DNA from: WGMI01 sp041739275
Lineage (GTDB): Bacteria; Bacteroidota; Bacteroidia; Flavobacteriales; Schleiferiaceae
NCBI GenBank assembly: GCA_041739275.1
Contig: JBGSOF010000007.1
Location: forward strand, 28,327 to 92,326
DNA length: 64,000 nt
Direction: 5' to 3'
Every line of letters begins with the position of its first letter. Within the stretch, counting starts at the first letter, position 1. The notes beneath the pieces are model-generated. The model had not been told where the DNA came from. It ran no database searches and saw nothing but the letters and a program-made list of their open reading frames with translations. A program made the position numbers and the translations under genes. Of this stretch, positions 1 through 7,940 are shown in pieces.

Positions 1-1047
1 AGCTTGTTCTCAGACAAAATGGCCCACGCGCATTTCTGGATCGGAACCCTCGGAATTCTGTTCTGGGCCTTGCCGATGTATGTCGCGGGCTTTACGCAGA
101 GCTTGATGTGGAAGGAATTCAACCCCGACGGAACCCTGGCCTATGGCAACTTCTTAGAGACCGTAACCCAGATTGTTCCGATGTACGCCCTGCGCGCGCT
201 CGGCGGAACCTTGTATCTAACGGGAATGATCCTCTTGATTGTCAACGTTATCCGCACTGTCCGCAGCGGCAGTCTGTTGCGCGAAGAAGAAGCAGAAGCC
301 CCGGCACTCGAGGCGGTATACGCCAAACACAAAGGCGAACACTGGCATCGCCTGCTCGAGCGCAAGCCTTTGCAACTCACTTTCTGGAGCTTGGTGGTGA
401 TTTTAATCGGTGGGATTATCGAAATCGTCCCCACCATTTTAATCAAGGAGAATGTCCCGACCATTGCAAGCGTCAAGCCGTATACGGCACTCGAACTCGA
501 AGGTCGCGACATCTACATCCGCGAAGGCTGCAACGCATGCCACAGCCAAATGGTGCGTCCTTTCCGTTCGGAGGTGATCCGTTACGACCCGGTTGATCAG
601 CAGTATAGCATGGCGGGTGAATTTGTCTACGACCACCCACACCTCTGGGGTTCGAAGCGAACGGGCCCCGATTTGCACCGCGAAGGCGGCAAATACCCGC
701 ACAGCTGGCACTATAACCATATGTGGGATCCGACCTCGATGAGCCCCGGATCGCTCATGCCCCGCTACACTTGGCTGTACTCTGCCGACGGCCGCGACGC
801 TTCTCTCAACACTTCACTGACCCAGAAAAAACTCAAGGCGATGGTGAAGCTAGGAGTGCCTTACACCGAAGAGTACATCGCCAACTGGGAAAAAGAACTG
901 ATGTCTCAGTCTCGACAAATTGCCGACGAACTCAACAAAGACCCGAACATCAAAGTGCAGCCCGAAGAAGAGATCGTCGCACTGATTGCCTATTTGCAAC
1001 GCTTGGGAACAGACATCAAAAAGGCCGACAAATTGGCCGGAAACTAG
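1..1047 (+). CDS. ccoNO: cbb3-type cytochrome c oxidase, C-terminal part of fused CcoN-CcoO (5' end outside window)
   Basis: Terminal oxidase subunit of the inner membrane that reduces oxygen at low tension. The reading frame is open from base 1, so the gene begins upstream. The first ~90 residues (MAHAHFWIGTLG..., ALGGTLYLTG) are the last membrane helices of CcoN. After a charged linker comes one transmembrane anchor (LTFWSLVVILIGGIIEIVPT) and the CcoO monohaem domain with CNACH at bases 529-543 and a downstream Met-rich segment (SPGSLMPRY) that supplies the axial Met. The CcoN-CcoO fusion is common in Bacteroidota. It is followed by ccoQ, ccoP, ccoG and fixH. The in-frame TTG at base 4 is not a real start. 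Confidence 0.95.
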   Translation, partial: SLFSDKMAHAHFWIGTLGILFWALPMYVAGFTQSLMWKEFNPDGTLAYGNFLETVTQIVPMYALRALGGTLYLTGMILLIVNVIRTVRSGSLLREEEAEAPALEAVYAKHKGEHWHRLLERKPLQLTFWSLVVILIGGIIEIVPTILIKENVPTIASVKPYTALELEGRDIYIREGCNACHSQMVRPFRSEVIRYDPVDQQYSMAGEFVYDHPHLWGSKRTGPDLHREGGKYPHSWHYNHMWDPTSMSPGSLMPRYTWLYSADGRDASLNTSLTQKKLKAMVKLGVPYTEEYIANWEKELMSQSRQIADELNKDPNIKVQPEEEIVALIAYLQRLGTDIKKADKLAGN

Positions 1048-1074
1048 GTTCAACTCAAAAAAGACTCCATCGCC

Positions 1075-1260
1075 ATGATGAAATATGCCAAGTCTTCCAT
1101 GGAAACCATCTCCGGAATTGAAGTGTTTCCGCTCATTTCGCTCTCCATCTTCTTTCTGTTTTTTATGGCCGTGGGTTGGTATGTCTGGAAGGCCGACAAA
1201 AAACACATCAAGGCCATGAGTGAATTGCCCATCGATTCAAACGAAACCACACATTCATAA
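1075..1260 (+). CDS. ccoQ: cbb3 oxidase small subunit CcoQ/FixQ
   Basis: A 61-residue single-pass membrane protein with one hydrophobic helix (about residues 17-40, FPLISLSIFFLFFMAVGWYV) followed by a short charged cytoplasmic tail (KADKKHIKAM). Size, topology and its place between ccoO and ccoP identify it as CcoQ, which stabilises the assembled oxidase. It lies 27 bp after the fused ccoNO gene and 5 bp before ccoP, so it is part of the same operon. A neighbouring in-frame ATG at 1078 is an alternative start. Confidence 0.85.
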   Translation: MMKYAKSSMETISGIEVFPLISLSIFFLFFMAVGWYVWKADKKHIKAMSELPIDSNETTHS

Positions 1261-1265
1261 ACCCG

Positions 1266-2210
1266 ATGAAAAACCGAGGCTCTTTCGCTCTGCGGAGCAT
1301 TCAAACTGCTGCACTTTTGCTGCCTTTGACGTCCTTCGGACAAACGGTAGCCCCAAGCCCGTCCACCGGGAATGGCCGTTGGTTGGTCGACTTTTTTACC
1401 GACCCCGTGCAATTGGGTTTTGTCGTGGGGATCAGCTTGGTTTTGCTTGCGCTGCACTCGGTGAACCAAGCGCTCAACTCGCTGAGGCAAGCCCTTGCTC
1501 CCGAAGTGATTAAAGAAAAAAAGCCCGCTCCGTCTTGGTATGTCAATCTGATGAAACAAGCCACCAAGGCGACCCCGGTCGCGAAGGAGGCCGACATTAT
1601 GCTCGACCACGACTACGACGGAATTCGAGAGCTCGACAACAGCCTGCCGCCCTGGTGGGTTTGGGGCTTTGGCTTTACGATTGTCTTTTCGGTGGTGTAC
1701 CTGGTGCGCTATCACATTCTCGGGGTGCCACTTTCTACCCAGGAATTCGAGATCGCGATGGCCGATGCCAAAACAGAGGTTGAAGCCTACCGAAAACTGG
1801 CGGGAGAAACCGTAGACGAGAACAATGTTGTTCTGATTTCCGATGCAGGCCGTTTGAGCGCGGGCAAAAAAATCTACGAAGCCAATTGTGTCGCTTGTCA
1901 CGCGGCCGATGGAGGTGGTTTGGTCGGCCCGAACTTGACCGATCCGCAGTGGATTCACGGAGGTGGAATTGTGAATGTGTTCAAGACCATCAAATACGGG
2001 GTGGCCGAAAAGGGAATGATCTCTTGGAAAGATCAGCTCAGCCCAAGCCAAATGCAAGACGTAGCGAGCTATGTTTTAACTTTTCAAGGAAAGACCCCGG
2101 CTGCGCCCAAAGCAGCTGAGGGCGAAGTTTGGATCGACCCCGCCGCGGCAGCCCCCACAGACACTTTGCAGTCGCAACCCGTCGACAGTACGGGTACCGC
2201 TGCGCTATAA
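1266..2210 (+). CDS. ccoP: cbb3 oxidase cytochrome c subunit CcoP
   Basis: Membrane-anchored c-type cytochrome that passes electrons to the CcoO haem. The 314-residue protein has a hydrophobic N-terminus ending in SFGQ that may be a signal peptide, a helix around residues 49-66, the conserved CcoP N-terminal motif DHDYDGIRELDNSLPPWW (about 113-130), a second helix right after it, and a C-terminal cytochrome c domain with one CVACH motif near residue 210 and a WKDQLS segment with the Met ligand before it. Proteobacterial CcoP has two haem motifs; here only one is seen, as is usual in Bacteroidota. The tail is rich in Pro/Ala/Thr. Confidence 0.94.
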   Translation: MKNRGSFALRSIQTAALLLPLTSFGQTVAPSPSTGNGRWLVDFFTDPVQLGFVVGISLVLLALHSVNQALNSLRQALAPEVIKEKKPAPSWYVNLMKQATKATPVAKEADIMLDHDYDGIRELDNSLPPWWVWGFGFTIVFSVVYLVRYHILGVPLSTQEFEIAMADAKTEVEAYRKLAGETVDENNVVLISDAGRLSAGKKIYEANCVACHAADGGGLVGPNLTDPQWIHGGGIVNVFKTIKYGVAEKGMISWKDQLSPSQMQDVASYVLTFQGKTPAAPKAAEGEVWIDPAAAAPTDTLQSQPVDSTGTAAL

Positions 2211-2222
2211 CAAAGAGTTTTT

Positions 2223-3650
2223 ATGTCCGATCATTCCTTAGACGAAGGCGAGTTTTACCGAGATGAATCTTTTCGCGACTCCATTGCCACGATTAACGCC
2301 CAAGGCAAGCGAAACTTCATTTATCCAAAAAAATCGAAGGGTCCGTGGATGAACCGAAGAAGCGCGGTGGCCTATGGCTTGCTCGCGTTTTTGTTCTTGG
2401 CCCCATGGATCCGCATCGGCGGGCAACCTCTGCTCTTATTGGATGTCATTGGGAGGCGCTTCGTCATTTTTGGACAGGTTTTTTGGCCCCAAGATTCGCA
2501 TTTGCTGGTATTCGCAATGCTCACGGGCGTGCTCTTCGTGATTGTCTTTACAGTGATGTTCGGGCGAATTTTTTGTGGTTGGATGTGCCCTCAAACGATT
2601 TTTATGGAGCACGTCTTCCGAAAAATCGAATATTGGATCGATGGAGACCGCGGAGAGCAGCTTCGGCTGTCGCGCATGCCTTGGAACTTTGAAAAGATCT
2701 GGAAAAGGACGCTGAAGAATAGCATCTTCTTTGCCATTTCGTTCGCCATCGCGAATACCTTTTTGATGTATTTGGTCGGCTCTGATTCCTGGCTTCAAAC
2801 CGTGACCGACCCTCCCAAAAACCACTTGGGCGAGTTGGCTTCCATCACTGTTTTTACAGGGGTATTTTTCTTTGTCTTTGCTTGGTTTCGCGAGCAAGTA
2901 TGCCTGATTGTCTGCCCCTACGGACGATTGCAAGGCGTTTTGCTCGATCGGAATTCAACAGTGATTGCCTACGACTACAGTCGGGGCGAAAAACGCGCTC
3001 GATTCCGCAAAGGCGAAGATCGAAAAGCAGTCGATAAAGGAGATTGCATCGATTGCGGACAATGCGTTGACGTTTGCCCGACGGGGATCGACATTCGCAA
3101 CGGAACACAACTCGAGTGCATCAATTGTGCCGCGTGCATCGACGTGTGCAACACGATAATGCACAAAACCGGTCAACCGAAAGGCTTGATTCGATATGCC
3201 TCTGAAAACCAAATTGCGAAAAAAGAACCGTTCAAGTTTACCCCACGCCTCATTGCCTATACCGCTGTGCTTGCCGTCTTGCTCGGGGTGATGGGCTTTT
3301 TGTTGCGCGAGCGAAGCCCCATCGAAGCGACCATTCTCCGGGCTCCGGGCATGCTCTATCAAGACCGAGGCGAAGGAGTGTACAGCAATCTATACAATGT
3401 CAAAGTGCTGAACAAGAGCACCTCACCCATCGACATCCAGCTTGAACTCGCATCCCCAAAAGGCCGAATTGAATGGGTCGGACGCTTCGACGGCCACGCG
3501 GATGTTCAGGCCTTGATTCAGGCCAGCTTTTTCGTCTACTTGGCTGAGGGCCAATTGTCGGGCTCCAAAACGCCTATTGAGATCATTGTGACATCGGGGG
3601 GGGAGGAACTCAGCCGAATCGAAACCAGTTTTAACGGACCCATCCGATGA
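2223..3650 (+). CDS. ccoG: cbb3 oxidase accessory ferredoxin-like protein CcoG (RdxA/FixG)
   Basis: Membrane iron-sulfur protein needed for cbb3 oxidase assembly, thought to reduce copper for the active site. The 475-residue protein has a basic N-terminus, several membrane helices, the GRIFCGWMCPQ motif (~residue 120), a second cysteine pair VCLIVCPYGR (~residue 225), and a two-cluster ferredoxin block CIDCGQCVDVCPTG...CINCAACIDVCN (~275-315). The last ~110 residues form the Ig-like FixG C-terminal domain. It begins 12 bp after ccoP and overlaps fixH by 4 bp (ATGA). An 8-G run at 3596-3603 lies in the 3' end of the gene; the frame is intact in this sequence. Confidence 0.95.
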   Translation: MSDHSLDEGEFYRDESFRDSIATINAQGKRNFIYPKKSKGPWMNRRSAVAYGLLAFLFLAPWIRIGGQPLLLLDVIGRRFVIFGQVFWPQDSHLLVFAMLTGVLFVIVFTVMFGRIFCGWMCPQTIFMEHVFRKIEYWIDGDRGEQLRLSRMPWNFEKIWKRTLKNSIFFAISFAIANTFLMYLVGSDSWLQTVTDPPKNHLGELASITVFTGVFFFVFAWFREQVCLIVCPYGRLQGVLLDRNSTVIAYDYSRGEKRARFRKGEDRKAVDKGDCIDCGQCVDVCPTGIDIRNGTQLECINCAACIDVCNTIMHKTGQPKGLIRYASENQIAKKEPFKFTPRLIAYTAVLAVLLGVMGFLLRERSPIEATILRAPGMLYQDRGEGVYSNLYNVKVLNKSTSPIDIQLELASPKGRIEWVGRFDGHADVQALIQASFFVYLAEGQLSGSKTPIEIIVTSGGEELSRIETSFNGPIR

Positions 3651-4108
3651 ACCATTCAGAGCCCAAGCGTTTTGTTTTCAATTGGGGGCACGGTATGGCC
3701 GCCACCCTGGTCGCCTTTGGTGCCCTGATCATCGGTCTGGCGGTCGGAACTTTTCGGCAGAACATCGATTTGGTCGAAGACGATTATGCCGAGAGCGAGG
3801 TTCGCTACCAAGACCGTCAAATGCGCGCGGCTCGGGGAAACGAACTCGAAACTCCCCTCGAAATCGCCAAAGTGGGTGAGGAAATCGTCCTGCGAATTCC
3901 CACTTCATTGGTGGAGTCTTTTGGCTCGGCCAAGGTGTATTTGTTTCGCCCCGACGACCAAAAATTTGATCGTGTCTACGAGGCGGCCTTTGAAGCAGAC
4001 GGTTTGATGCGAATCTCCACAGCTGAACTGCTTCCGGGGGTTTGGAAGGTTGTTCTCGATCTCGACCGGCCCCAAGGTTATTACAAAGTAGAAACCTTAT
4101 ATATCTAA
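3647..4108 (+). CDS. fixH: FixH family protein (CcoH-like)
   Basis: A 153-residue single-pass membrane protein. It has one hydrophobic helix near residues 18-38 (MAATLVAFGALIIGLAVGTF) followed by an extracytoplasmic beta-rich domain ending in WKVVLDLDRPQGYYKVETLYI, which is typical of FixH. The family works with the copper P-type ATPase in assembling cbb3 oxidase. Its start overlaps the ccoG stop (ATGA), so translation is probably coupled. No CcoI (copper ATPase) or CcoS gene is visible downstream in this window. Confidence 0.88.
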   Translation: MNHSEPKRFVFNWGHGMAATLVAFGALIIGLAVGTFRQNIDLVEDDYAESEVRYQDRQMRAARGNELETPLEIAKVGEEIVLRIPTSLVESFGSAKVYLFRPDDQKFDRVYEAAFEADGLMRISTAELLPGVWKVVLDLDRPQGYYKVETLYI

Positions 4109-4112
4109 TGTG

Positions 4113-4820
4113 ATGATGTGGGTTTGGATGGCACTTGGGCTCGGTCTCGCAGGCAGCTTGCACTGTGTGGGGATGTGCGGACCCATCGCGCTCTCACTGC
4201 CCATCGGTAGCCGGAGCGCCCTCGGAAAAGTTCGGGGAGTTGCAGTCCAGAATACCGGGCGTTTGCTGGCCTATGCGCTTCTCGGGCTGGCCTTTGGCTC
4301 GTTCGGCCGAGGTTTGTCTTTGGCTGGTTGGCATCGATGGATTTCGATCGGTGCCGGTATTTTGATGATGGCCTCTGTTTTGATTCCTGCCCTTCTGGGC
4401 AAACTCGGCGCGGCAAGTGCGGGGATTCAGCGCAGTTTGAGCCACTTGAAAACGCTTTGGTTTTCGAGATTTAAGCCCTCTTCAGATGCGGGTCTTTTCG
4501 GCTATGGTCTGATCAACGGTTGGCTGCCTTGCGGCTTAGTTTACACCGCCGTGCTCGGGAGCCTCACTCAAGCTTCGGCCCTCAATGGAGCGGCGTTTAT
4601 GCTGGTTTTTGGCGCAGGCACCCTCCCCGTCTTGGTGAGTTTGGCCGGCTTGGGCAGTTGGGTCACGCCCGCGGCCCTGGGCAAGGTTCGATCTCTGGTG
4701 CCCGTTGCTGTGCTCGTTATCGGTGCGTTGTTCATATTGAGAGGCCTCGACTTGGGGATTCCGTTCATCAGCCCTCCGAGTGCGGCACTGAGTCCGGGCT
4801 CCGCCCAGAGTTGCCATTAG
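4113..4820 (+). CDS. sulfite exporter TauE/SafE-like membrane protein (DsbD_2 type)
   Basis: Integral membrane protein with about six hydrophobic segments. The N-terminal motif GLAGSLHCVGMCGPIALSLP (near residues 11-30) and the mid-protein NGWLPCGLVYTAVL segment are signatures of the DsbD_2/SafE-like family often encoded behind ccoGH, where a role in copper or thiol handling for oxidase maturation is suspected. The paired cysteines in both motifs are present. It begins directly after fixH. GTG 4110, ATG 4113 and ATG 4116 are all possible starts; I chose the first ATG. It is the last gene of the oxidase operon. Confidence 0.85.
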   Translation: MMWVWMALGLGLAGSLHCVGMCGPIALSLPIGSRSALGKVRGVAVQNTGRLLAYALLGLAFGSFGRGLSLAGWHRWISIGAGILMMASVLIPALLGKLGAASAGIQRSLSHLKTLWFSRFKPSSDAGLFGYGLINGWLPCGLVYTAVLGSLTQASALNGAAFMLVFGAGTLPVLVSLAGLGSWVTPAALGKVRSLVPVAVLVIGALFILRGLDLGIPFISPPSAALSPGSAQSCH

Positions 4821-4885
4821 TTTCAACGACGCTCGCCGAGTGGGGAAGTGTTTCGAATTCCCGCTGAGGCTGACGCGCGTCATAG

Positions 4886-4913
4886 TTTGCCAAAATCTCC
4901 TCGCTTAACTTTA
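4886..4913 (+). promoter_or_regulatory. candidate promoter of the universal stress protein gene
   Basis: TTTG at 4886-4889 and TAACTTTA at 4906-4913 with a 16-bp spacer resemble the Bacteroidota -33/-7 elements (TTG and TAnnTTTG), with one mismatch in the -7 box. The start codon is 16 nt further on. This is a motif match only. Confidence 0.45.
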
Positions 4914-4929
4914 CGAGAAAGCCCACACC

Positions 4930-5739
4930 ATGAAAACCATCCTCGTACCCACCGATTTTTCGGCGAATGCCGACAAGGCGTTAGACTTTGCCGTAGATCT
5001 GGCCGCAAAAATGCCGGCGAAATTGCACGTTTTTAACGCCTTCGATCTGCCGTACAGCCAAAACGTAATGACGACCTCGCTTCTGGACGCCCTGAGGGAA
5101 TCTTCGGAAATCGGCCTCAAAGAAATTGCGAAGAAGCTTGAATCGAAAGGAGTTGTCTTTGCGACCGAATCGAAAATGGGCAATCCGATCAGCGTCTCGC
5201 GCGACCTAGTGAAGCGTGAAAAAGTCGATCTGCTGGTGCTCGGTACCCGGGGCGCCAGTGGAATTGAAGAGGTCTTGATCGGAAGCAATGCCGCGGCCAT
5301 TTTACACGCGGTCGACTGCCCTGTTCTCGCCATTCCCGCCCACAGCAAGCCCAATCCGATTCAAGACATCGTTTTTGCCACCGACGGTCAAACCAAGGGC
5401 GAAGCGATGGCCTTACCTCAGCTCAAGAGCCTCGCCGCCTTGATGCATTCGAGAGTTCACATTCTCCACGTGTACGATCCCGAGAACACGGAGTTAAGCA
5501 TCATCAACGAGGCTCATTACAAAAAACAACTCGACGGAATTGACCTGCGATTTGCCCTAGTCGCTAAAGAAGAAAGTGTCGAAAAGACCATTTTGAACTA
5601 TTCCGAAGAGATCAATGCCGATATGCTGGCCTTGCTCGCGCGTCGCTACGGTTTTATGCAGTCGCTCTTTCACAGCAGCCTGACGAGCCGAATTGCCTTC
5701 CACACCAAGTTGCCGTTCTTGACCCTTCACGAGGCCTAA
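4930..5739 (+). CDS. universal stress protein with two tandem UspA domains
   Basis: A soluble cytoplasmic protein of 269 residues. The first UspA domain (about 1-138) starts with ILVPTDFSANADKALDFAVDLA and ends with the nucleotide-binding type motif GTRGASGIEEVLIGSNAAAILHAVDCPVLAIP. The second half (about 145-269) begins IVFATDGQTKGEAM and is more degenerate: its GSxG-type motif is replaced by ARRYGFMQSLFHSSLTSRI, so nucleotide binding there is doubtful. The neighbouring cbb3 oxidase operon suggests a role in low-oxygen physiology. The gene has its own candidate promoter and a strong terminator. Confidence 0.92.
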   Translation: MKTILVPTDFSANADKALDFAVDLAAKMPAKLHVFNAFDLPYSQNVMTTSLLDALRESSEIGLKEIAKKLESKGVVFATESKMGNPISVSRDLVKREKVDLLVLGTRGASGIEEVLIGSNAAAILHAVDCPVLAIPAHSKPNPIQDIVFATDGQTKGEAMALPQLKSLAALMHSRVHILHVYDPENTELSIINEAHYKKQLDGIDLRFALVAKEESVEKTILNYSEEINADMLALLARRYGFMQSLFHSSLTSRIAFHTKLPFLTLHEA

Positions 5740-5761
5740 GGCCCTACAGACCTAAAATTCT

Positions 5762-5784
5762 AAAGCCCTTCGGGGCTTTTTTTG
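5762..5784 (+). terminator. intrinsic terminator after the universal stress protein gene
   Basis: The arms AAAGCCC (5762-5768) and GGGCTTT (5773-5779) form a 7-bp stem with a TTCG tetraloop, followed by a T run to 5783. It lies 22 bp after the stop codon. Confidence 0.9.
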
Positions 5785-5841
5785 TTTCTCAAAGGAGATG
5801 ATGAGAAAGAATATTCAATCTTTTTCTGTCATCGATTAATA

Positions 5842-5867
5842 AATGAACGTTCATTCATTTATATTTG
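5842..5867 (+). promoter_or_regulatory. TetR operator palindrome and -7 box
   Basis: A perfect 14-bp palindrome AATGAACGTTCATT occupies 5842-5855, directly before a TATATTTG -7 box at 5860-5867. The GTG start of the TetR gene is at 5872. The palindrome would sit between the -33 and -7 elements, the normal place for autorepression by a TetR protein. The operator role is inference. Confidence 0.65.
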
Positions 5868-5871
5868 CCTC

Positions 5872-6456
5872 GTGACCCGCCCCCTCGATCCCGACAAACA
5901 CCGCCGCATTCAGGACACAGCGTGCCGGCTGATCCTCGAGTCGGGCTTTGATGCCTTTACCATGCAGTCGCTCGCGCGCGCCTGTGCCATTGCCGCGGGA
6001 ACGATTTACCGCTACTTCTCGAGCAAAGAAGACTTGGTCAATTCGATTTACATGGACATCAAGTCGGAGATGGCCGCTGAAATTGAACGAGCTTGGGAAG
6101 TGGCCGCCTCTGAGCCGGGTGCTCTGCGCGCCGTTTTTTCGGCCTATTTGCGCTTTTGCACGCGACAACCCGAGCGCATGCTCTTTGTCGAGCAGTTTCT
6201 CCACAGCAAATTCCTGCGCGTCGAAGTGGCCGAAGACGCAGACCGACAATTCGACGCCCTCTTGCAGCAGATGGGCATTTCTTCGCTCAGCCCGGCCGAG
6301 AGGGGCCTGCTCAAATCGCATTTGATGGGGGGACTGCATCAAACGGCCCTCATGCTCAACCGGATGGACCCCGTAGAAGCGTCCTTACTCGAAACCAAGG
6401 CGCTCGATATGACCGAAAGCGCCTTTCGCCAATTCTTTCAAACACCCTCAAGATGA
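5872..6456 (+). CDS. TetR/AcrR family transcriptional regulator
   Basis: A 194-residue regulator. The N-terminal helix-turn-helix is clear (RIQDTACRLILESGFDAFTMQSLARACAIAAGTIYRYFSSKEDLV, residues ~9-55), followed by a helical ligand-binding domain that I cannot assign to an inducer. The GTG start at 5872 is chosen because the -7 box TATATTTG ends 4 nt before it; the frame stays open upstream to 5782 but that stretch lies in the terminator and promoter. Its stop overlaps the start of the next SDR gene (ATGA), so the two form one operon and the SDR is the likely regulated target. Confidence 0.9.
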   Translation: MTRPLDPDKHRRIQDTACRLILESGFDAFTMQSLARACAIAAGTIYRYFSSKEDLVNSIYMDIKSEMAAEIERAWEVAASEPGALRAVFSAYLRFCTRQPERMLFVEQFLHSKFLRVEVAEDADRQFDALLQQMGISSLSPAERGLLKSHLMGGLHQTALMLNRMDPVEASLLETKALDMTESAFRQFFQTPSR

Positions 6457-7286
6457 ACTCGAACCGACCCATTGCATTGATCACCGGCGCCAGCAGCGGC
6501 ATAGGACGCGAAACCGCCCTGTTGCTCTCACAAAATGGCTATACCGTCTACGGAGTTGCCCGCCGTTTAGACCGACTTAAAGACCTTGAAGTCTCGGGAA
6601 TTCGAGTCCTTTCAATGGATTTAACCGTACCCGAAAGCATCGATTCCGGGCTTCGCTCGATTTTGAATGAAGCCGGCCGCATTGATGTCTTGGTAAATAA
6701 CGCCGGTTATGGTTCGTACGGAGCCCTCGAAGAAGTGGCCATCGAAGAAGCCATGCGTCAATTCGAAGTGAATGTGTTTGGCTTGATGCGATTGACACAA
6801 GCGGTCTTGCCCGGAATGCGCGAGCACAAGAGCGGCTTCATTGTAAACATTACCTCAGTGGGTGGAAAGATTTATTTGCCGCTCGGGGGCTGGTATCACG
6901 CCACCAAACACGCGCTCGAAGTGCTCTCGGACGTGCTGCGATTTGAAACAGAGCCCTTTGGGATCAAAACCGTCATCATCGAACCCGGGGCTGTGCGCAC
7001 CGAATGGGGCGATATCGCCTTAGGCAGCGGAGAAAAAGTGAGCGGTCAAGGGCCCTATGCGACCATGACCCGAACCATGGTCGATCTGTTCAAAACCAAC
7101 TACCAACCGAGCCGCTCGATCGGTCCCGAAGTGATTGCACAAACCATTCTCAAAGCCTTGCAGTCGCGCAAACCCAAGACGCGCTATGCCGTCGGCCCCA
7201 TGGTTGGACCGTTTTTGGCCATGAAGCGCTACCTCAGCGATCGGGGGTTTGAAGGGATGGTACGGATGTTTATGAAGGGGAGCTGA
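6453..7286 (+). CDS. short-chain dehydrogenase/reductase (SDR)
   Basis: NAD(P)-dependent oxidoreductase of 277 residues with the classical SDR motifs: TGASSGIG near residue 12, NNAGYGSYG near 83, the catalytic Ser in NITSVGG and the YHATK motif near 150. The LEVLSDVLRFETEPFGIKTVIIEPGAVRTEW stretch is typical of SDRs acting on ketones, retinol-like or 17-beta-hydroxysteroid-like substrates, but the substrate cannot be read from the sequence. Start at 6453 overlaps the tetR stop. A long C-terminal part (RKPKTRYAVGPM...) is usual for this subgroup. Confidence 0.9.
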   Translation: MNSNRPIALITGASSGIGRETALLLSQNGYTVYGVARRLDRLKDLEVSGIRVLSMDLTVPESIDSGLRSILNEAGRIDVLVNNAGYGSYGALEEVAIEEAMRQFEVNVFGLMRLTQAVLPGMREHKSGFIVNITSVGGKIYLPLGGWYHATKHALEVLSDVLRFETEPFGIKTVIIEPGAVRTEWGDIALGSGEKVSGQGPYATMTRTMVDLFKTNYQPSRSIGPEVIAQTILKALQSRKPKTRYAVGPMVGPFLAMKRYLSDRGFEGMVRMFMKGS

Positions 7287-7620
7287 AGAAACTCAGCGCT
7301 GGGATCTGATGTCGCCAAGGGTCTTCTTTGGAATTTTAGAACCGCCTTGTTCAGGGAGTATTCCCTCTAATCTTCTGTTGAATTTGAAAGAGTTAAAAGC
7401 CAATTCTACCGATATGGGTCGAGGAAATGAAAAAATACGACTCTGGCCAAACTGAGAATCCCTTTGAAAAATTTTGCGGCAATCCGAAAAACAAAGCCTT
7501 GCCGGAGTCGACTGTACGGTGGAAAGCAAATCAGACAAGTGTTTTAACTCGTGCTATTCTATAGGTTGAAGTCGATATTTATATCTAACTTTGGAAATAG
7601 ACATAGTTAGATAAGATATT
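7287..7620. other. 334-bp intergenic region before hipB
   Basis: No supported gene. A minus-strand frame (7293-7538) could encode about 81 residues but has no recognisable domain and no clear promoter or RBS; it may be a relic. The last 60 bp hold the hipB promoter and operator. Confidence 0.5.
7566..7613 (+). promoter_or_regulatory. hipBA promoter with inverted-repeat operator
   Basis: TTG at 7566-7568 and TAACTTTG at 7586-7593 form a good -33/-7 pair with a 17-bp spacer. The -7 box is overlapped by the inverted repeat TATCTAAC (7582-7589), 16 bp, GTTAGATA (7606-7613). E. coli HipB operators also use a TATCC/GGATA-type inverted repeat, so autorepression by the HipB protein is likely. Confidence 0.7.
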
Positions 7621-7938
7621 ATGGATAATTGGTTGTTTGCCACCGAACGAGAAATATTACAGGAAATCGGCCGGAGGTTAAAAAAAATTCGAGTTCGACA
7701 AAACCTTACTCAGAAGGCGCTGAGTGAAGAAACCGGCTTGAGTGTGTCCACGATTAGTCAAATCGAACAAGGAAATTCAACAAGCACGGAGAGCCTATTG
7801 CGGATTCTCACTCGATTGAACAGGATTCAAGATCTGGAGGCGGTTTTTCGAGTAGGAGAGGACCTCGAACTGAAGCTCAAATTTCAGAAAGCAAAGATGA
7901 AAACCGAGCGACAAAGGGCCTCCAAGCGAGTTAAGTAA
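7621..7938 (+). CDS. hipB: HipB-like antitoxin, Xre-family helix-turn-helix protein
   Basis: A 105-residue DNA-binding protein. The HTH_3 domain spans about residues 12-68 (IGRRLKKIRVRQNLTQKALSEETGLSVSTISQIEQGNSTSTESLLRIL); the tail is basic. It begins 27 nt after the -7 box and lies 2 bp ahead of the HipA-like gene, the standard antitoxin-then-kinase order. It probably neutralises the kinase and represses its own promoter through the 7582-7613 inverted repeat. Confidence 0.88.
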   Translation: MDNWLFATEREILQEIGRRLKKIRVRQNLTQKALSEETGLSVSTISQIEQGNSTSTESLLRILTRLNRIQDLEAVFRVGEDLELKLKFQKAKMKTERQRASKRVK

Positions 7939-7940
7939 TC

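Noticed and set aside
1050..2057. Minus-strand 335-codon frame opposite ccoQP
   Set aside because: Shadow of the ccoQ and ccoP genes, both of which are clear.
7293..7538. Minus-strand 81-codon frame before hipB
   Set aside because: No domain, promoter or RBS; composition is like intergenic DNA. It may be a relic but cannot be supported.
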